This document shows, piece by piece, positions 18,062 through 28,238 of a stretch of DNA of 64,000 nt; the first letter of the stretch is position 1, and every line of letters begins with the position of its first letter. The stretch is from NCBI RefSeq assembly GCF_030384665.1, contig NC_083675.1:248001-312000 (forward strand). The letters are read 5' to 3'. This stretch comes from Lodderomyces elongisporus. Taxonomy: Eukaryota; Ascomycota; Pichiomycetes; Serinales; Debaryomycetaceae. Made by a program: the position numbers and the translations under genes. The notes below the pieces were generated by a model. The model did no database searches. It worked only from the letters and a program-made list of their open reading frames with translations, and was not told where the DNA came from.

Positions 18062-19483
18062 TCAATTTTCTTCACGCCTAATTGTACCAGTGTTATCAGA
18101 GAAGTTTCCAGAACTAGCAGGTGGGTTGACTGGTGACGCAGAGTCTATGCTACTGCTTTCACTCTCACTAGTTGTGGTATCCTGCAAAGCATCAATATTA
18201 GTTGTGTGAGGAGAAAAATTAACCCTCCTAGCACTCCTAGATGAATCATTTGAAGCACTGCGTCTTCGACGCATTCCATCACTGAATTCGTCAAAATCAC
18301 TCTCTTGGTCTCCATCTACATCAGCGTCGATATCATCATCATCATCAATAGCATCATCATCATCATTTACACCACCGCCACCACTATTTAACGTGCTGTT
18401 ACTATCGTTGGTTGCTCTTCTCCTTCTTCTTCTCCTTCTTGCCGTAGTTGCTGCTGCTGCTGCTGTTGCCGCTGCCGATGCAGCCCCAGCAGCCGCATTT
18501 CGTGTCCTCCTATTGTCCCTCGTCGTTCTCCTTAGCGAGTTTAGTCTTCGTGTGCTAACAAATGGATCACCAAATGGGAATTTTCGAGGAATAACAATGT
18601 TTGGGTCTCTAGATCTCAAAGGCCTTGGATAGTTGGAAGGGGTTGCCCACTCTTGAGTTAAATGCGTATCAGTTACTGGTGTGATCGTAGGGTTGAAAGG
18701 ACGTCTAAATGGATTAAAAACATCCGTCGAGTGATCCATCATATGTTCAATCATGTCGGAACGATTGTTGAAATTGGTCACTACATTATTCTCAATAGTC
18801 TCTCGCTTAACTCTCTTGGGATCATGCCTTTTCGCCTCAACTTCTCTTCTGCACAATGGACAAGAGACATTAGCCTTTAACCACTCAACAATACACGAGA
18901 GACCGAAAATGTGTTCGCACTCGGGCATCTTCACCGCAATATGACCCTCTCTCTTATATTTCTCTATCCTCTTGTCCTTGTTCTCCTTGTCTTCACTCTT
19001 GTAACCTGGAAATTGGTCTTCAATAGTGACTTTCCTGAATGTTGCCAAATTGCGTTGTGGGAATCTACTATAATGTTCTGCAGCAAGATCAGTGGGGAAA
19101 AACATATAGGGGTCATTAAACTTGGCTGTTGTCTCTAGTGGCTCTATGTAAATGCCATGCTCTTTTAATAGATTCTCTTTAAACTCCTTATCCTGTAACA
19201 ACTTTTCCGTGACTCTTTTATTAGCTAGTGCCTGTTCACCGGCTTTACTCTCCTCGATCACTATAGGTTCGGTCTGAAACTTTTCATAACATATGGGGCA
19301 GTCTTTATCGAGGATCTGACTAATGTCAACCTTGATCAAACTCGCAATAGCTTCATCTGAAGCCAGTCGCCCTCTGATACCTGTGGAATCCAAAACTCTG
19401 TCAAACACATCTCGTAACCAAAATGGAACATTGTTTTCCATATCGTCGGATAAGTTCAAATCAATAATAAATGGCGAGTCCAT
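18062..19483 (-). CDS. RING-finger ubiquitin ligase, SAN1-like
   Basis: The 473-residue protein starts at ATG 19483 (MDSPFII); the longer frame uses a TTG. The RING is split: the first cysteine pair is CPICYEKF (about residues 61-68), and the remaining ligands are CEHIFGLSCIVEWLKANVSC and the adjoining PLC (about 188-211), with about 120 residues between. The same arrangement, a long insert before a C-G/E-HIFG-C motif, is seen in S. cerevisiae San1, the nuclear E3 that marks misfolded proteins. The C-terminal half looks disordered, with an Ala-rich run, a run of about eight arginines (about 350-358), acidic Asp runs and Ser-rich segments. Intrinsic disorder is also a San1 trait. San1 orthology is an inference; RING identity is firm. 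Confidence 0.78.
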   Translation of the reverse strand: MDSPFIIDLNLSDDMENNVPFWLRDVFDRVLDSTGIRGRLASDEAIASLIKVDISQILDKDCPICYEKFQTEPIVIEESKAGEQALANKRVTEKLLQDKEFKENLLKEHGIYIEPLETTAKFNDPYMFFPTDLAAEHYSRFPQRNLATFRKVTIEDQFPGYKSEDKENKDKRIEKYKREGHIAVKMPECEHIFGLSCIVEWLKANVSCPLCRREVEAKRHDPKRVKRETIENNVVTNFNNRSDMIEHMMDHSTDVFNPFRRPFNPTITPVTDTHLTQEWATPSNYPRPLRSRDPNIVIPRKFPFGDPFVSTRRLNSLRRTTRDNRRTRNAAAGAASAAATAAAAATTARRRRRRRRATNDSNSTLNSGGGGVNDDDDAIDDDDDIDADVDGDQESDFDEFSDGMRRRRSASNDSSRSARRVNFSPHTTNIDALQDTTTSESESSSIDSASPVNPPASSGNFSDNTGTIRREEN

Positions 19484-19967
19484 GGGAAAAATGCAAATCA
19501 AAAAAAAAAAAAAATCAGTGTATAGGTTTAAAGCAGGCGTATATGCTGAGTAAGGAGAAAGATGAGGGGGTGAAGCTAGGAAAGTGAGAAGTTACCACTA
19601 GCTGTATTAGTGAACTGGGAAATGTAAAAAATACAAGTAACAGTTTCTAGTAGTTTGTTTCGAAGTTAAAAAAAAAAAAAGGAAAACGAGCCTGAAAATA
19701 ATATGCCATTATTCTTCTTAAAAGAAAAAAAAAAAAAGAGGAAAAGAAAAAGAAACATACACGAAGCGAAAGTGCGGCATAGATCATTAACCCAAGAAAA
19801 CACATCATCCATCACCCAACTTAACCGTCATCTTCAACACCAATATCGTTAGTGTGTGTATATATTTTTTATTCTCTTGCGCTTTCTAAATTAAAGTAAT
19901 ATACTGTATTATCTTTTAATCCTAAACTCTAATTTTTTAACCCTATAAAATTATCCATTGATCCTCC
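19484..19967. other. Intergenic region between the RING gene and RNA15
   Basis: About 480 bases with several poly-A runs (19501-19514, 19667-19680, 19724-19737). It should hold the promoter of the RING gene. No gene or clear motif is seen. Confidence 0.55.
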
Positions 19968-21203
19968 TTATAGCCTGGGGAATCCATAACTATCTCGAAT
20001 ATACTGTATCTGCGTCTTTGCTGCATCTGGCAACTGGTCAAATTGCACTTTTCCTAATGAAAGAGCTTCTGCAATGAGTTGAGCTTGACTTGGATCCATT
20101 GAAAGTAATGCCCTTTGTGTAGCAACTGGTAAGTGTGGCCACCTTGACCCAGAAACATTCTGCAGTTGTGGCTGAGGCGCTGATGCTTGTCCATATTGAA
20201 TATTTCCATTATAATATCCTTGACGTTGCTGTTGCTGCTGCTGTTGTGCTTGATGTGGTTGTGGTGGTAATTGTGGTGGTAATTGTGGTGGCATTGATTG
20301 TTGCATCGGTTGATTGTATTGCGATGTGTTAAGTTGGGGTTGGGTTTGTGGTTGTGGTGTAGACGACGCTGATGACGCTGCCTTTTGACTCTCTGAAATC
20401 ACATCTATATCGATAAATCCCATTAATAACAATGCCTGAGCTGCACACAAAGCATAGCTAGAGCTTCCTTGAAGAATCAGCAACGCTCGCTGAGGATCAG
20501 TCATTACAAGATTCTTCATATTTGCAATAAGCTCAACCATTTGTGGCGGAGTGACTATACTCAAGTTCTCGTCAACTTTACTATTCTTGGCAAATGGTAA
20601 GGAAGCAGTGTGTGGCAAATTTCTTGAAGCGTGGACTAATCGATTTGGCATTTGTTGGTGAGCACCATAACCCATTGGTCCGGAAGCTCCACCAACTCCT
20701 CCCCCTGAAACTACTGGTGGAGGAGGAGTCATTAATCTCTGTTGCTGTTGTGGAGGAGTTGGTGGGAATGGAGAATTGAGCCTATTCATAGTTGGAACTC
20801 CACTATTGTTTACTCCTGCTCCTAATCCGGCTCCATTACTTAATTCTGGAGGTAAGCGAACATTCTGTGGAATCTTTGTTCGACTTAGATTTAAAACTCT
20901 TTTTTGTTCATAAACACCCGTTCTTTGCCCTTCCTTAGAGCCTTCAATTTTTAATCGTTTTTGCGACCCATTAGGCTGTAGTATGACAACCGAGCCGAGT
21001 AACTGCGCTGCACGTTGGGCATCGCGTACTGTTTGATACTCAACAAAGCAGAATCCTTTATTCTTGCCTTCAAAGTCGTATCCGAGTCTCACATCTACAA
21101 TGTTTCCCGTTCCACTTACAATGGATTTCATCGTCTCCTCATCCCATTCAAAAGGTACCAGCCCAATGTAGAGAATAGTAGAGGTGATGGGTTTCGGAGG
21201 CAT
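19968..21203 (-). CDS. RNA15: mRNA 3'-end processing factor Rna15 (CstF-64 homologue)
   Basis: The 411-residue protein has an N-terminal RRM (about residues 8-90) with RNP motifs ILYIGL and KGFCFVEY, followed by a Pro/Gln-rich linker. Residues about 212-265 (ENLSIVTPPQMVELIANMKN onward, with DPQRALLILQGSSSYALC) match the hinge domain that contacts Rna14 in the CF IA complex. After a Q-rich stretch (about 285-345) the C-terminal ATQRALLSMDPSQAQLIAEA and the end YIRDSYGFPRL resemble the CstF-64 C-terminal domain. Rna15 binds U/A-rich positioning elements in pre-mRNA. S. cerevisiae Rna15 is 296 residues, and the extra length is in the linkers. Confidence 0.93.
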   Translation of the reverse strand: MPPKPITSTILYIGLVPFEWDEETMKSIVSGTGNIVDVRLGYDFEGKNKGFCFVEYQTVRDAQRAAQLLGSVVILQPNGSQKRLKIEGSKEGQRTGVYEQKRVLNLSRTKIPQNVRLPPELSNGAGLGAGVNNSGVPTMNRLNSPFPPTPPQQQQRLMTPPPPVVSGGGVGGASGPMGYGAHQQMPNRLVHASRNLPHTASLPFAKNSKVDENLSIVTPPQMVELIANMKNLVMTDPQRALLILQGSSSYALCAAQALLLMGFIDIDVISESQKAASSASSTPQPQTQPQLNTSQYNQPMQQSMPPQLPPQLPPQPHQAQQQQQQQRQGYYNGNIQYGQASAPQPQLQNVSGSRWPHLPVATQRALLSMDPSQAQLIAEALSLGKVQFDQLPDAAKTQIQYIRDSYGFPRL

Positions 21204-21636
21204 GGCGAGAACAATCAGTCGGCTATATCAATAACAATATTAAAGAATACTAATGATGATGATAATAATGATAATGGTGAAAAAGAAAAGGTGGGAAAAG
21301 GTGGAAGAAAAAGAAAAAGAAAAAGAATGAGAGAATGAGAGATCTTGTGTGTGTGTGCGTGTGTGTTTGCGTTTGATGGTCCATCAACGAGAGCCGCTTC
21401 GTTTTTTTACCTTTCTTTTTTTTTTTCTTTCTCTCTCTCTCTCTCGCTTTTGCATTTTCATTTTTGACAGAGAACATTCCAAAAAACGAAAAATAAAGAA
21501 ATAAAGAGAAACACAGAGAGAGTGTGAGAGAGAGAGAGAGAGAAAGAGGAAAAACTCCTAAAAGATTAAGCACAAACTAATAAGTCGTGTACATTTCGCA
21601 TATCCAGTCTAGTCTATTTTACTATTAATCTATAAA
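21204..21636. other. Intergenic region between RNA15 and RPN7
   Basis: It contains the RNA15 promoter with TGA/GAT repeats (21251-21275), GT repeats (21345-21366), CT repeats (21430-21444) and GA repeats (21513-21542). No gene is supported. Confidence 0.55.
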
Positions 21637-22836
21637 CTATACTCTTTCAGCACCACTCAACTTTACAGCTGCTCCATATTTTTGCAACTTGGTCAAAAGC
21701 GCATCTCCTTGCTTAATCAACAAGTGGTACTGGTTATTTTTGTTATCTGGTCTATTGGTCTCGATGATTCCATTCACCTTATCAATCACACAATTGAGCT
21801 TGTTGTTGGGGATAAACTTGCAGAGATCTTGGTCTAAAAACTCCTCGCTGATGTTGAAGTTAGCAGCCATTGACTTTATCGACAATGACTTGTAACTCTC
21901 CAACAATTGTCCATATGCCTTGCATCTCATTTCTCGAAGGAAATAGTTGGCATGTGCATGCAAGTATTTGTTTGGTATAAGGAGCCTATCGTATGATTGC
22001 AAGAGATACTCAAATAAGCAATTGTATTGGCAAGTGTATAATGAGTTGGTCAAGTTCAACAAGGGTTCCAAACTAGGTGCTGTTGAGTATATAGACAAAA
22101 TCTCTGGCGAGTCAATAACTTTCTCTTTCAAGTCAACACGATCCAATGAGAGTACTCCGGCCACAATGGCATAATGGGCAATTTGTTCATACGAACACAA
22201 CTCAGTCGATGTGAATGTAGCCAAAGAGTCAATAAGCAATTTCGCAGCCTCGGCAAAGTTCCTCGTGGCCAAAAAGTAAATCCCTTCGTATGCCTTGAAC
22301 CTATTACGACGTTCCCAGTCTCCACCCTTTTCAATCAAGCTAGCAACTTGATCCAAATCCTTTCGTACTTGTGCTAAATCATTGAAGAAAAAGTCAAGAC
22401 GTGCAAGCGTTAAGTAATGGTCAATCTTGGCACCTGTCCCTATAGCCATTTCCAACACTTGCTTAAATGTCTCGTTTGCAGCCTCACGGTCAAGGATCTT
22501 GGTATAATATTCGGCAAGTTTCGTGGTTTCTGTCGCCACATCCAACTCCGTTTCTTCTTCACCCCCTGCCTCCTTGATTTTGGCCTTGAGTTCTTCAATG
22601 TGTTTTTCGTTTTCATCAACTAGCTGTTTGTAGATCCCTTCGTCATAAGGAAAGTCTTCTATCACTGTGTGTAAGTATTGGTAGTATGGTGCTGCTTTTT
22701 CACTCTTGATTGTATCAACAATATTGCCAATTATTTTTTGACGCTCATCCTGACTCAATTTTGTATGTTGTAGCAAAAACTGACTCTCTGAGAGCTTGTA
22801 ATCTGGAATCTTTGGAACGTCTGACTCAATGCTCAT
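21637..22836 (-). CDS. RPN7: 26S proteasome lid subunit Rpn7
   Basis: The 399-residue protein starts at ATG 22836 (MSIESDVPKIPDYKLSE). A longer frame upstream only adds translated CA and GA microsatellite. It matches Rpn7 (429 residues in S. cerevisiae): GAKIDHYLTLARLDFFFNDL, EKGGDWERRNRFKAYEGIYF, AAKLLIDSLATFTSTELCSY, and the C-terminal PCI domain ending NCVIDKVNGIIETNRPDNKN followed by QYHLLIKQGDALLTKLQKYG. Rpn7 is a PCI-domain scaffold subunit of the proteasome regulatory lid. The upstream region is shared with the acyl-CoA dehydrogenase gene. Confidence 0.97.
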   Translation of the reverse strand: MSIESDVPKIPDYKLSESQFLLQHTKLSQDERQKIIGNIVDTIKSEKAAPYYQYLHTVIEDFPYDEGIYKQLVDENEKHIEELKAKIKEAGGEEETELDVATETTKLAEYYTKILDREAANETFKQVLEMAIGTGAKIDHYLTLARLDFFFNDLAQVRKDLDQVASLIEKGGDWERRNRFKAYEGIYFLATRNFAEAAKLLIDSLATFTSTELCSYEQIAHYAIVAGVLSLDRVDLKEKVIDSPEILSIYSTAPSLEPLLNLTNSLYTCQYNCLFEYLLQSYDRLLIPNKYLHAHANYFLREMRCKAYGQLLESYKSLSIKSMAANFNISEEFLDQDLCKFIPNNKLNCVIDKVNGIIETNRPDNKNNQYHLLIKQGDALLTKLQKYGAAVKLSGAERV

Positions 22837-23575
22837 GCTGTAATGATTGGGAAAGGAGGATGTTTGTCTTTGAACCAATAAATGTGTTGACAGAGAATTT
22901 GATGGCGAAAATCCAACCAGGAAAATGATTGAGAAAGAAAGAGAGAGCGAGAGAGAGAGAGAGAGAGAGAGTGTGTGTGTGTGTGTGTGTGTGTGTCGTA
23001 ACTTATTGTCGTAAACTCGTGTGAAGAATTCTGCGACAATTGAATGTCCAATTTTTCTTTGTCTCTTTTTGTGAAAAAAATTTCCAAACGTGTCGTAGAT
23101 CTCGGGTAAATCTTGAGAAGAAAAAAAAATCCCCACCTCTCCGTCACCTTATTGTATTCTCGCTTCGTTACCCTTTCCCGTTCTCTCGTAATACAAAACG
23201 AAAATCCGTCTATTGTGGGGTTGGCAAAATGACAGTATAAAAATTAAAAAATTTATATAATTAAAGGAGGAGGGGGGGGGAGTGTTCAGAGTTATACACT
23301 GAACCGGACTTTAAAATGCTTTCTTAATCCTTCTCGAATACAAAATTTATTATCCGTTTTTCTACATCTACTATATATATATATATATTATAAAAGTTTT
23401 TTGAACATCTGGATTCGATTTTGTTTAACAACTTTCCAACTAGGTATCAGACACTCACCATCCCCCACCCCTCCAAATCTAATACACCGTGAGCCTCTCT
23501 CTCTCTCTCTGCGTGTCCACCCCACTACTTTACTTTTCAACATTACACTCCTCTTGACTTTTACAATAACTCCCA
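22837..23575. other. Shared promoter region of RPN7 and the acyl-CoA dehydrogenase gene
   Basis: About 740 bases between two divergent genes. It contains a GA then GT microsatellite (about 22937-22996), poly-A, a G-rich run at 23267-23281, TA repeats at 23375-23388 and CT repeats at 23494-23510. GGTTGGCAAAA at 23219-23229 is one base away from the Rpn4 (PACE) site but is not claimed. Confidence 0.55.
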
Positions 23576-24907
23576 ATGTCAGTGAAAGACGAAATTCCAG
23601 CAGTTTTTCTTGAAAAAATATCTCCTCGTGGTCTTGAAGCAATTCAAAAGACTAAGGACTTTGTCAACGACTATTGTCTTCCTGCGGATAAGATCTACTA
23701 TGAGCAGATATCAACAGATCCAGCAACGAGATGGACTCAAGTTCCTCCAATAATCGAGACCTTAAAAACCAAGGCTAGAGAATTGGGATTATGGAATATG
23801 TTTCTCTCCAAGCATTACAAGGAAGGACCCCAATACACTAATTTGGAATATGGTTTGATGGCGAGGTACTTGGGTCGTTCGCACACCGGACCAGAGGCTA
23901 CTAATACAAACGCTCCCGATACAGGTAATATGGAATTGTTTGCCAAGTACGGCACTGAGCATCAAAAGGAAAAGTATTTGAAACCATTGCTTGATGGTAA
24001 GATTAGATCCGCTTTTTTAATGACTGAAAAGGGAACATCCTCATCAAATGCTTTGAATATCCTGACCAGTGCTGTAAAGAACAAAAGAGGCAACTACGTG
24101 TTAAATGGTGTCAAATGGTTTGCCTCGGGAGCTGGAGATCCTAGGTGTGCTGTTTGGCTTATTATGTGCAAAACTGACGATAACAAGGAAAAACCTTATA
24201 GGAACCATACCGTGTTGATTGTGGATGCCAAACGTGCTTTGGAATCTGGCAAAGCCAAGTTGATTAGACCTTTACATGTTATTGGGTTTGACGATGCACC
24301 ACATGGCCACTGTGAGATTTCCTTTACTGATTACGAAATACCTAGCGACGAAATGCCTCATGTTGTTATGGCCGGTGAAGGTCGAGGCTTTGAGTTGATC
24401 CAGTCCAGGTTGGGGCCAGGTAGAATCCACCATTGTATGAGAGCAATAGGCACCGGTGAGTTTGCTTTGATGCGCATTGCGCAAAGGGCAAACCATAGAA
24501 TTATTTTTGGCAAGCCAATGAATCAGAGAGAAAGTTTCCTCTACAAATATGCACAAAGCAAGATTGATATTGAAAGGTGTTTCTTACTAGTCCTTAATGC
24601 TGCACACAAGATTGACATTTCAAATGCCAAATTGGCACAACGAGAAATTGCTATGGCCAAGATTGAAACCCCAAGAACAATTTCAGATATCCTTGACTGG
24701 GGAATCCAAGTATTCGGCGCAGAGGGTGTTTCCCAAGATGTCGAATTGGCTAGAATGTACGCTTTGAACAGAACTTTGCGTATCGCTGATGGTCCAGACG
24801 AAGCTCACTTGTCACAATTAGCACGTAATGAAGCAAAGAAATTCACTGAGATTGATAAGTATTTTGCAAACTTTGACTCTCAGCAACAAAAGCTTGCTAA
24901 GTTTTAA
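23576..24907 (+). CDS. Acyl-CoA dehydrogenase, ACAD10/ACAD11-like
   Basis: The 443-residue flavoprotein oxidises acyl-CoA to enoyl-CoA. Matches to the ACAD10/11 type include NTNAPDTGNMELFAKYGTEH (about residues 109-128), GVKWFASGAGDPRC (about 177-190), EGRGFELIQSRLGPGRIHHC (about 267-286), AEGVSQDVELARMYA and ADGPDEAHLSQLARNEAKKF near the end. The usual substrate-loop motif TEPxVASSDA appears here as TEKGTSSSNA, an altered form. The C-terminus (KLAKF) is not a canonical PTS1, and no clear presequence is present, so the compartment is uncertain. In Candida-type yeasts such enzymes serve alternative fatty-acid or propionate oxidation; that role is inference. The gene is divergent from RPN7. Confidence 0.9.
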   Translation: MSVKDEIPAVFLEKISPRGLEAIQKTKDFVNDYCLPADKIYYEQISTDPATRWTQVPPIIETLKTKARELGLWNMFLSKHYKEGPQYTNLEYGLMARYLGRSHTGPEATNTNAPDTGNMELFAKYGTEHQKEKYLKPLLDGKIRSAFLMTEKGTSSSNALNILTSAVKNKRGNYVLNGVKWFASGAGDPRCAVWLIMCKTDDNKEKPYRNHTVLIVDAKRALESGKAKLIRPLHVIGFDDAPHGHCEISFTDYEIPSDEMPHVVMAGEGRGFELIQSRLGPGRIHHCMRAIGTGEFALMRIAQRANHRIIFGKPMNQRESFLYKYAQSKIDIERCFLLVLNAAHKIDISNAKLAQREIAMAKIETPRTISDILDWGIQVFGAEGVSQDVELARMYALNRTLRIADGPDEAHLSQLARNEAKKFTEIDKYFANFDSQQQKLAKF

Positions 24908-25160
24908 TTAGACGAAGTTAATTGATTGGTTGTTATTGTTTTTGTTCGTATCTATCTTTGAGAACCTTTTCTGTTTGTTTCTTTTTTTCTTCCTTTTTCT
25001 AATTCTTGATTTTCAAATTTTAATTTAAAAGGAAAAGAAATTGAGCATATTTAATAACTTGTAAACAAGTTCAACAAAAATCAATAACGATCAAGAAAGT
25101 TCAGGAAAAAAATTTAGAAAAAAAAAAACCACAGAGGGGAAAGCTCCTTCATTTATTTCT

Positions 25161-25721
25161 TTAGTACAAATCAGATTTATAAAAGTCATTTACCAAACCC
25201 TGCTTCAACAATGTCTTTGTCCTTCGTTTCTCTTGTTTCACTTTTTGTTCGTGTTTGAGCTTCAACCCCTTTTCGGCTTCTTCAAATGGAATTTGCTGTA
25301 ATTTCTCTAAATGGCCATCTTCTGTATCAATATCCAACTCTCCCATCATCACGACATTCTCACCACGTACCATAAACACCCCTCTGTATTCCTCGCCAAA
25401 CTGTTTCGGCTGTCCATCGTTTTCATCTCCATCTAGGTATATCCGTTCAAAAGTGTCCTGTAGCACCAAATTGGCAAATTGATCGAATGTTCGCAAAATA
25501 CCAAACAAATTGCGTCCATCACGTAATAGCACAAAGATCTTGCGATCTACTGAGCCAACTATTGCGGCTGCTGTTGTGAATGCATAACTCTCCAAGTATA
25601 AATTCTCCACATTAGTAGCAAAAGGATCACTCGACTTTTGTTTCTGTGATACTGTGGAAGATCCTGGCTGACTTTGTTGTTGCTGTTGCTGTTGTTGTTG
25701 TTGTGGAGACGCGCTAGACAT
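25161..25721 (-). CDS. LSM1: Sm-like protein Lsm1
   Basis: The 186-residue protein starts at ATG 25721 (MSSASPQQ), not at an in-frame start further upstream. After a poly-Gln stretch (about residues 7-16) comes the Sm fold: AAAIVGSVDRKIFVLLRDGR, LFGILRTFDQFANLVLQDTF, and RGVFMVRGENVVMMGELDID. The C-terminal tail ends VNDFYKSDLY, like the VYDFHKSDMY end of S. cerevisiae Lsm1 (172 residues). Lsm1 is the defining subunit of the cytoplasmic Lsm1-7 ring that binds deadenylated mRNA 3' ends with Pat1 and promotes decapping. In S. cerevisiae LSM1 is next to GCD14/TRM61, which is also the next gene here, but in a different relative orientation. Confidence 0.97.
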   Translation of the reverse strand: MSSASPQQQQQQQQQQSQPGSSTVSQKQKSSDPFATNVENLYLESYAFTTAAAIVGSVDRKIFVLLRDGRNLFGILRTFDQFANLVLQDTFERIYLDGDENDGQPKQFGEEYRGVFMVRGENVVMMGELDIDTEDGHLEKLQQIPFEEAEKGLKLKHEQKVKQEKRRTKTLLKQGLVNDFYKSDLY

Positions 25722-26755
25722 TATAACCCAATCAAGAACTGCAAATTCTTTTTTTTTTTTCAAAGTATTCTAGAATGGTGGTAACTGTAATGGTATTTGG
25801 CGGAAATGAAGCAAACAAGTACTTTGTTTTTTGCTGGTGGTGCCGGTTTTAGTAGTAGTTCTTGAAATTTTGGTGGATGGCTCGTTGACGTCTGCTAAGG
25901 TTTTGGTGCTATTCGCACGACCTTGTAATTCTTTTTACATTTTCCAAACCAAGACTAAAAAAACTATGTTTAAGAAGAAATGTAAGGGTAGAGATGGATC
26001 ATTTAAGTGGATTTGATTTTGTTTTAAATCATGTGGTGACTTTCTTTTACTACCTGGTTATCTCTCAACCAGTTTTTCTTCTTTGTAAATGGCAAAAGTT
26101 GGCTTTGTTTTTTTGTTTAATTCTGCTTTTTTTTGCTTTTTTTGGTTTTTTTGCCTGTTTTTGGCGTAAAAAGTACCAAGCAATTTGTGTAGACTGAGAA
26201 TGAAGTTCAAATGATTAATATTATTTCATACCTCTTACATTGTGAGGGAAAAAAGAGTTCAAAGAAAAAGTTTTAATCAGGATACAGAAGCAATCAAGTT
26301 GTGTTGTTTAGGAAGGATATACATGTACCAAATTTAAAATGTTATTTTATGTTAAAGGGAAACAGGATTATTTGTATTATCAATAGCACTCATTATTTTT
26401 TGTGGGAGTATAATTTCGCTGCGAAATCAAAGTGCTTTAGCTTTGGTGTTCTTGAGAATTTGGATATTGGTTTAAGGGACGAAAAAAAAAAAAAAAGTAT
26501 GTATATCTCATCGACCATCGTAAAAGCATCACTATCACACAACAACCACACCCGAAACCAAATCGAAGACGAAAACCAGCACCCAAAATTAGCATTTAAA
26601 ATAAGCACCTAGAACAACCATCTAGCAGCATTACCATATATTCTGTAGTTCAACAAGGCAAAACTTCGTTTCTTCTTTTTAACGAAATACAGAAATAAAA
26701 AATTTGAAAAAAAAAAACGAAACAAATTATAAAACAAAACAAAACAAGATAAGCA
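25722..26755. other. Shared upstream region of LSM1 and TRM61
   Basis: About 1 kb between divergent genes, with T-rich runs (about 26109-26165) and poly-A (26480-26495, 26709-26717). Short frames such as 26301-26612 lack conserved features. No gene is supported. Confidence 0.55.
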
Positions 26756-27772
26756 ATGTCATTTACAGGCTTCAAAACAATTATAGAGGAGGGTGATCTT
26801 GTGCTTGCATTCATCAATAGATCAACAATAAAACCCATAACAATCACCAAGGGAGAAACATTGCAAACAAAATTTGGGCATTATCACCATGATGCAATGA
26901 TTGGAGTGCCGTATGGTTCTCAAATCAGCGGCGCAAAGGGGTATGGTTTCATTCATTTACTTAATCCGACACCTGAAATGTGGACTTTATCATTACCGCA
27001 TAGGACACAAATAGTTTATACTCCTGATTCCTCATACATTGTTCAACGAATGAATGTGAAACCAGGCTCAAGAGTGATTGAAGCAGGAACAGGATCTGCA
27101 TCGTTCACCCACGCATTTGCAAGGACAGTGGCAGAACAGGGAAAAGTTTTCACCTTTGAGTTTCACGAACCTAGATACCTCGAGGCCAAGAAAGAATTAG
27201 AGGAGCACGGCTTCCAAAACATCACTATAACGCATCGCGATGTTTGTAAAGATGGGTTTCAAATAAAGAATGGAGATGAAGGATCTTTTGAAGAGATTAA
27301 TGGAGATGCTATATTCTTGGACTTGCCCTCGCCGTGGGATGCAATCCCACACCTTGACTCCGTGATTTCCAAACACAAAAGAGCTGCTATATGTTGCTTT
27401 TCGCCGTGTTTTGAACAAGTGGAGAAAACAGTAACTGCATTGGAAGAAAATGGGTGGACTAGCATTGAAATGGTTGAAGTTGCCGCGAAAAGATGGGAAG
27501 CTAGAAAAGAGATGAAACGAGACGTGCATAGTGCCATTAATAGGATTAGGGACATACAGCAGAGGAAAAAACACGGAATCGAGAGTTTAAGAGCAGGTGT
27601 TGTGCCGGACAAGATGGCCAAGGTGCAGGAAAACGGGTTTTTGTCTGTGAAGAAGAGCGCAAAGGTGAAGGAGGGTGATGCTGGGTATGAATGGATAGAT
27701 GTGACTAAAGTAGAGCCTGAGATCAAGAGTCATACATCTTACTTGACATTTGCATATAAGCTCTTAGTTTAG
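26756..27772 (+). CDS. TRM61: tRNA (adenine-58-N1) methyltransferase catalytic subunit
   Basis: The 338-residue protein (383 in S. cerevisiae, also called GCD14) is the catalytic subunit of the nuclear Trm6/Trm61 complex that makes m1A58 in tRNAs, needed for initiator tRNA-Met stability. The N-terminal domain shows [39 protein letters not shown] and [20 protein letters not shown], then [11 protein letters not shown]. The SAM-binding motif I is [17 protein letters not shown] (about residues 107-123), followed by [20 protein letters not shown]. The motif IV region is [13 protein letters not shown] (about 185-197). All are expected for this family. The gene is divergent from LSM1. Confidence 0.96.
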   Translation: MSFTGFKTIIEEGDLVLAFINRSTIKPITITKGETLQTKFGHYHHDAMIGVPYGSQISGAKGYGFIHLLNPTPEMWTLSLPHRTQIVYTPDSSYIVQRMNVKPGSRVIEAGTGSASFTHAFARTVAEQGKVFTFEFHEPRYLEAKKELEEHGFQNITITHRDVCKDGFQIKNGDEGSFEEINGDAIFLDLPSPWDAIPHLDSVISKHKRAAICCFSPCFEQVEKTVTALEENGWTSIEMVEVAAKRWEARKEMKRDVHSAINRIRDIQQRKKHGIESLRAGVVPDKMAKVQENGFLSVKKSAKVKEGDAGYEWIDVTKVEPEIKSHTSYLTFAYKLLV

Positions 27773-28238
27773 ATTATTGATAGAACACAAATCAAATAAT
27801 AATAAAAAAATCAGAAAATGAAGCGAAGTTGGCTTCGAAAATTTATTCAAAAGACTCCCATATATTTTTTTTTTGGTTAATTGTAGAAGGGCAGTGTTAT
27901 ATGTTTGCAGCCCATATGGTAGCAACTATTATTTACTGCGTGGGTATATTTAGTAGTAGTATCTAGTAATACCTTTTCTTGTTCGCATTATTCACTCGGT
28001 CGGGATTAATTCCGACGATTAACAATCGAGATTAAACAGTTTGTTCCCAACCTTCACCACCACTACCACTACCACTACCACTACCAACAGCAAACAATAC
28101 AACATAAACCATCATCATCACCATCATCACTATCACTATTACTACTGTCACCACTGTCACCATTACTACTACAACAAAAACAACAATTATTAATACTATA
28201 AAATAGAACAGAATAGCAGCACTAATCGAATTTCAAAA
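27773..28238. other. Intergenic region between TRM61 and ARP2
   Basis: This region contains a segment (27952-27992) that matches another at 2281-2321, an imperfect palindrome near 28000-28017 (GTCGGGATTAATTCCGAC), and ACC/ATC trinucleotide repeats (28058-28170) just before ARP2. It should hold the ARP2 promoter. Confidence 0.6.

Noticed and set aside
22837..23136. N-terminal extension of RPN7 with His-Thr and Ser-Leu runs
   Set aside because: It is translated CA and GA microsatellite. The ATG at 22836 gives the conserved Rpn7 start.
23219..23229. Rpn4 (PACE) site GGTTGGCAAAA upstream of RPN7
   Set aside because: It differs from GGTGGCAAA by an inserted base and lies nearly 400 bases from the start codon; a chance match cannot be excluded.
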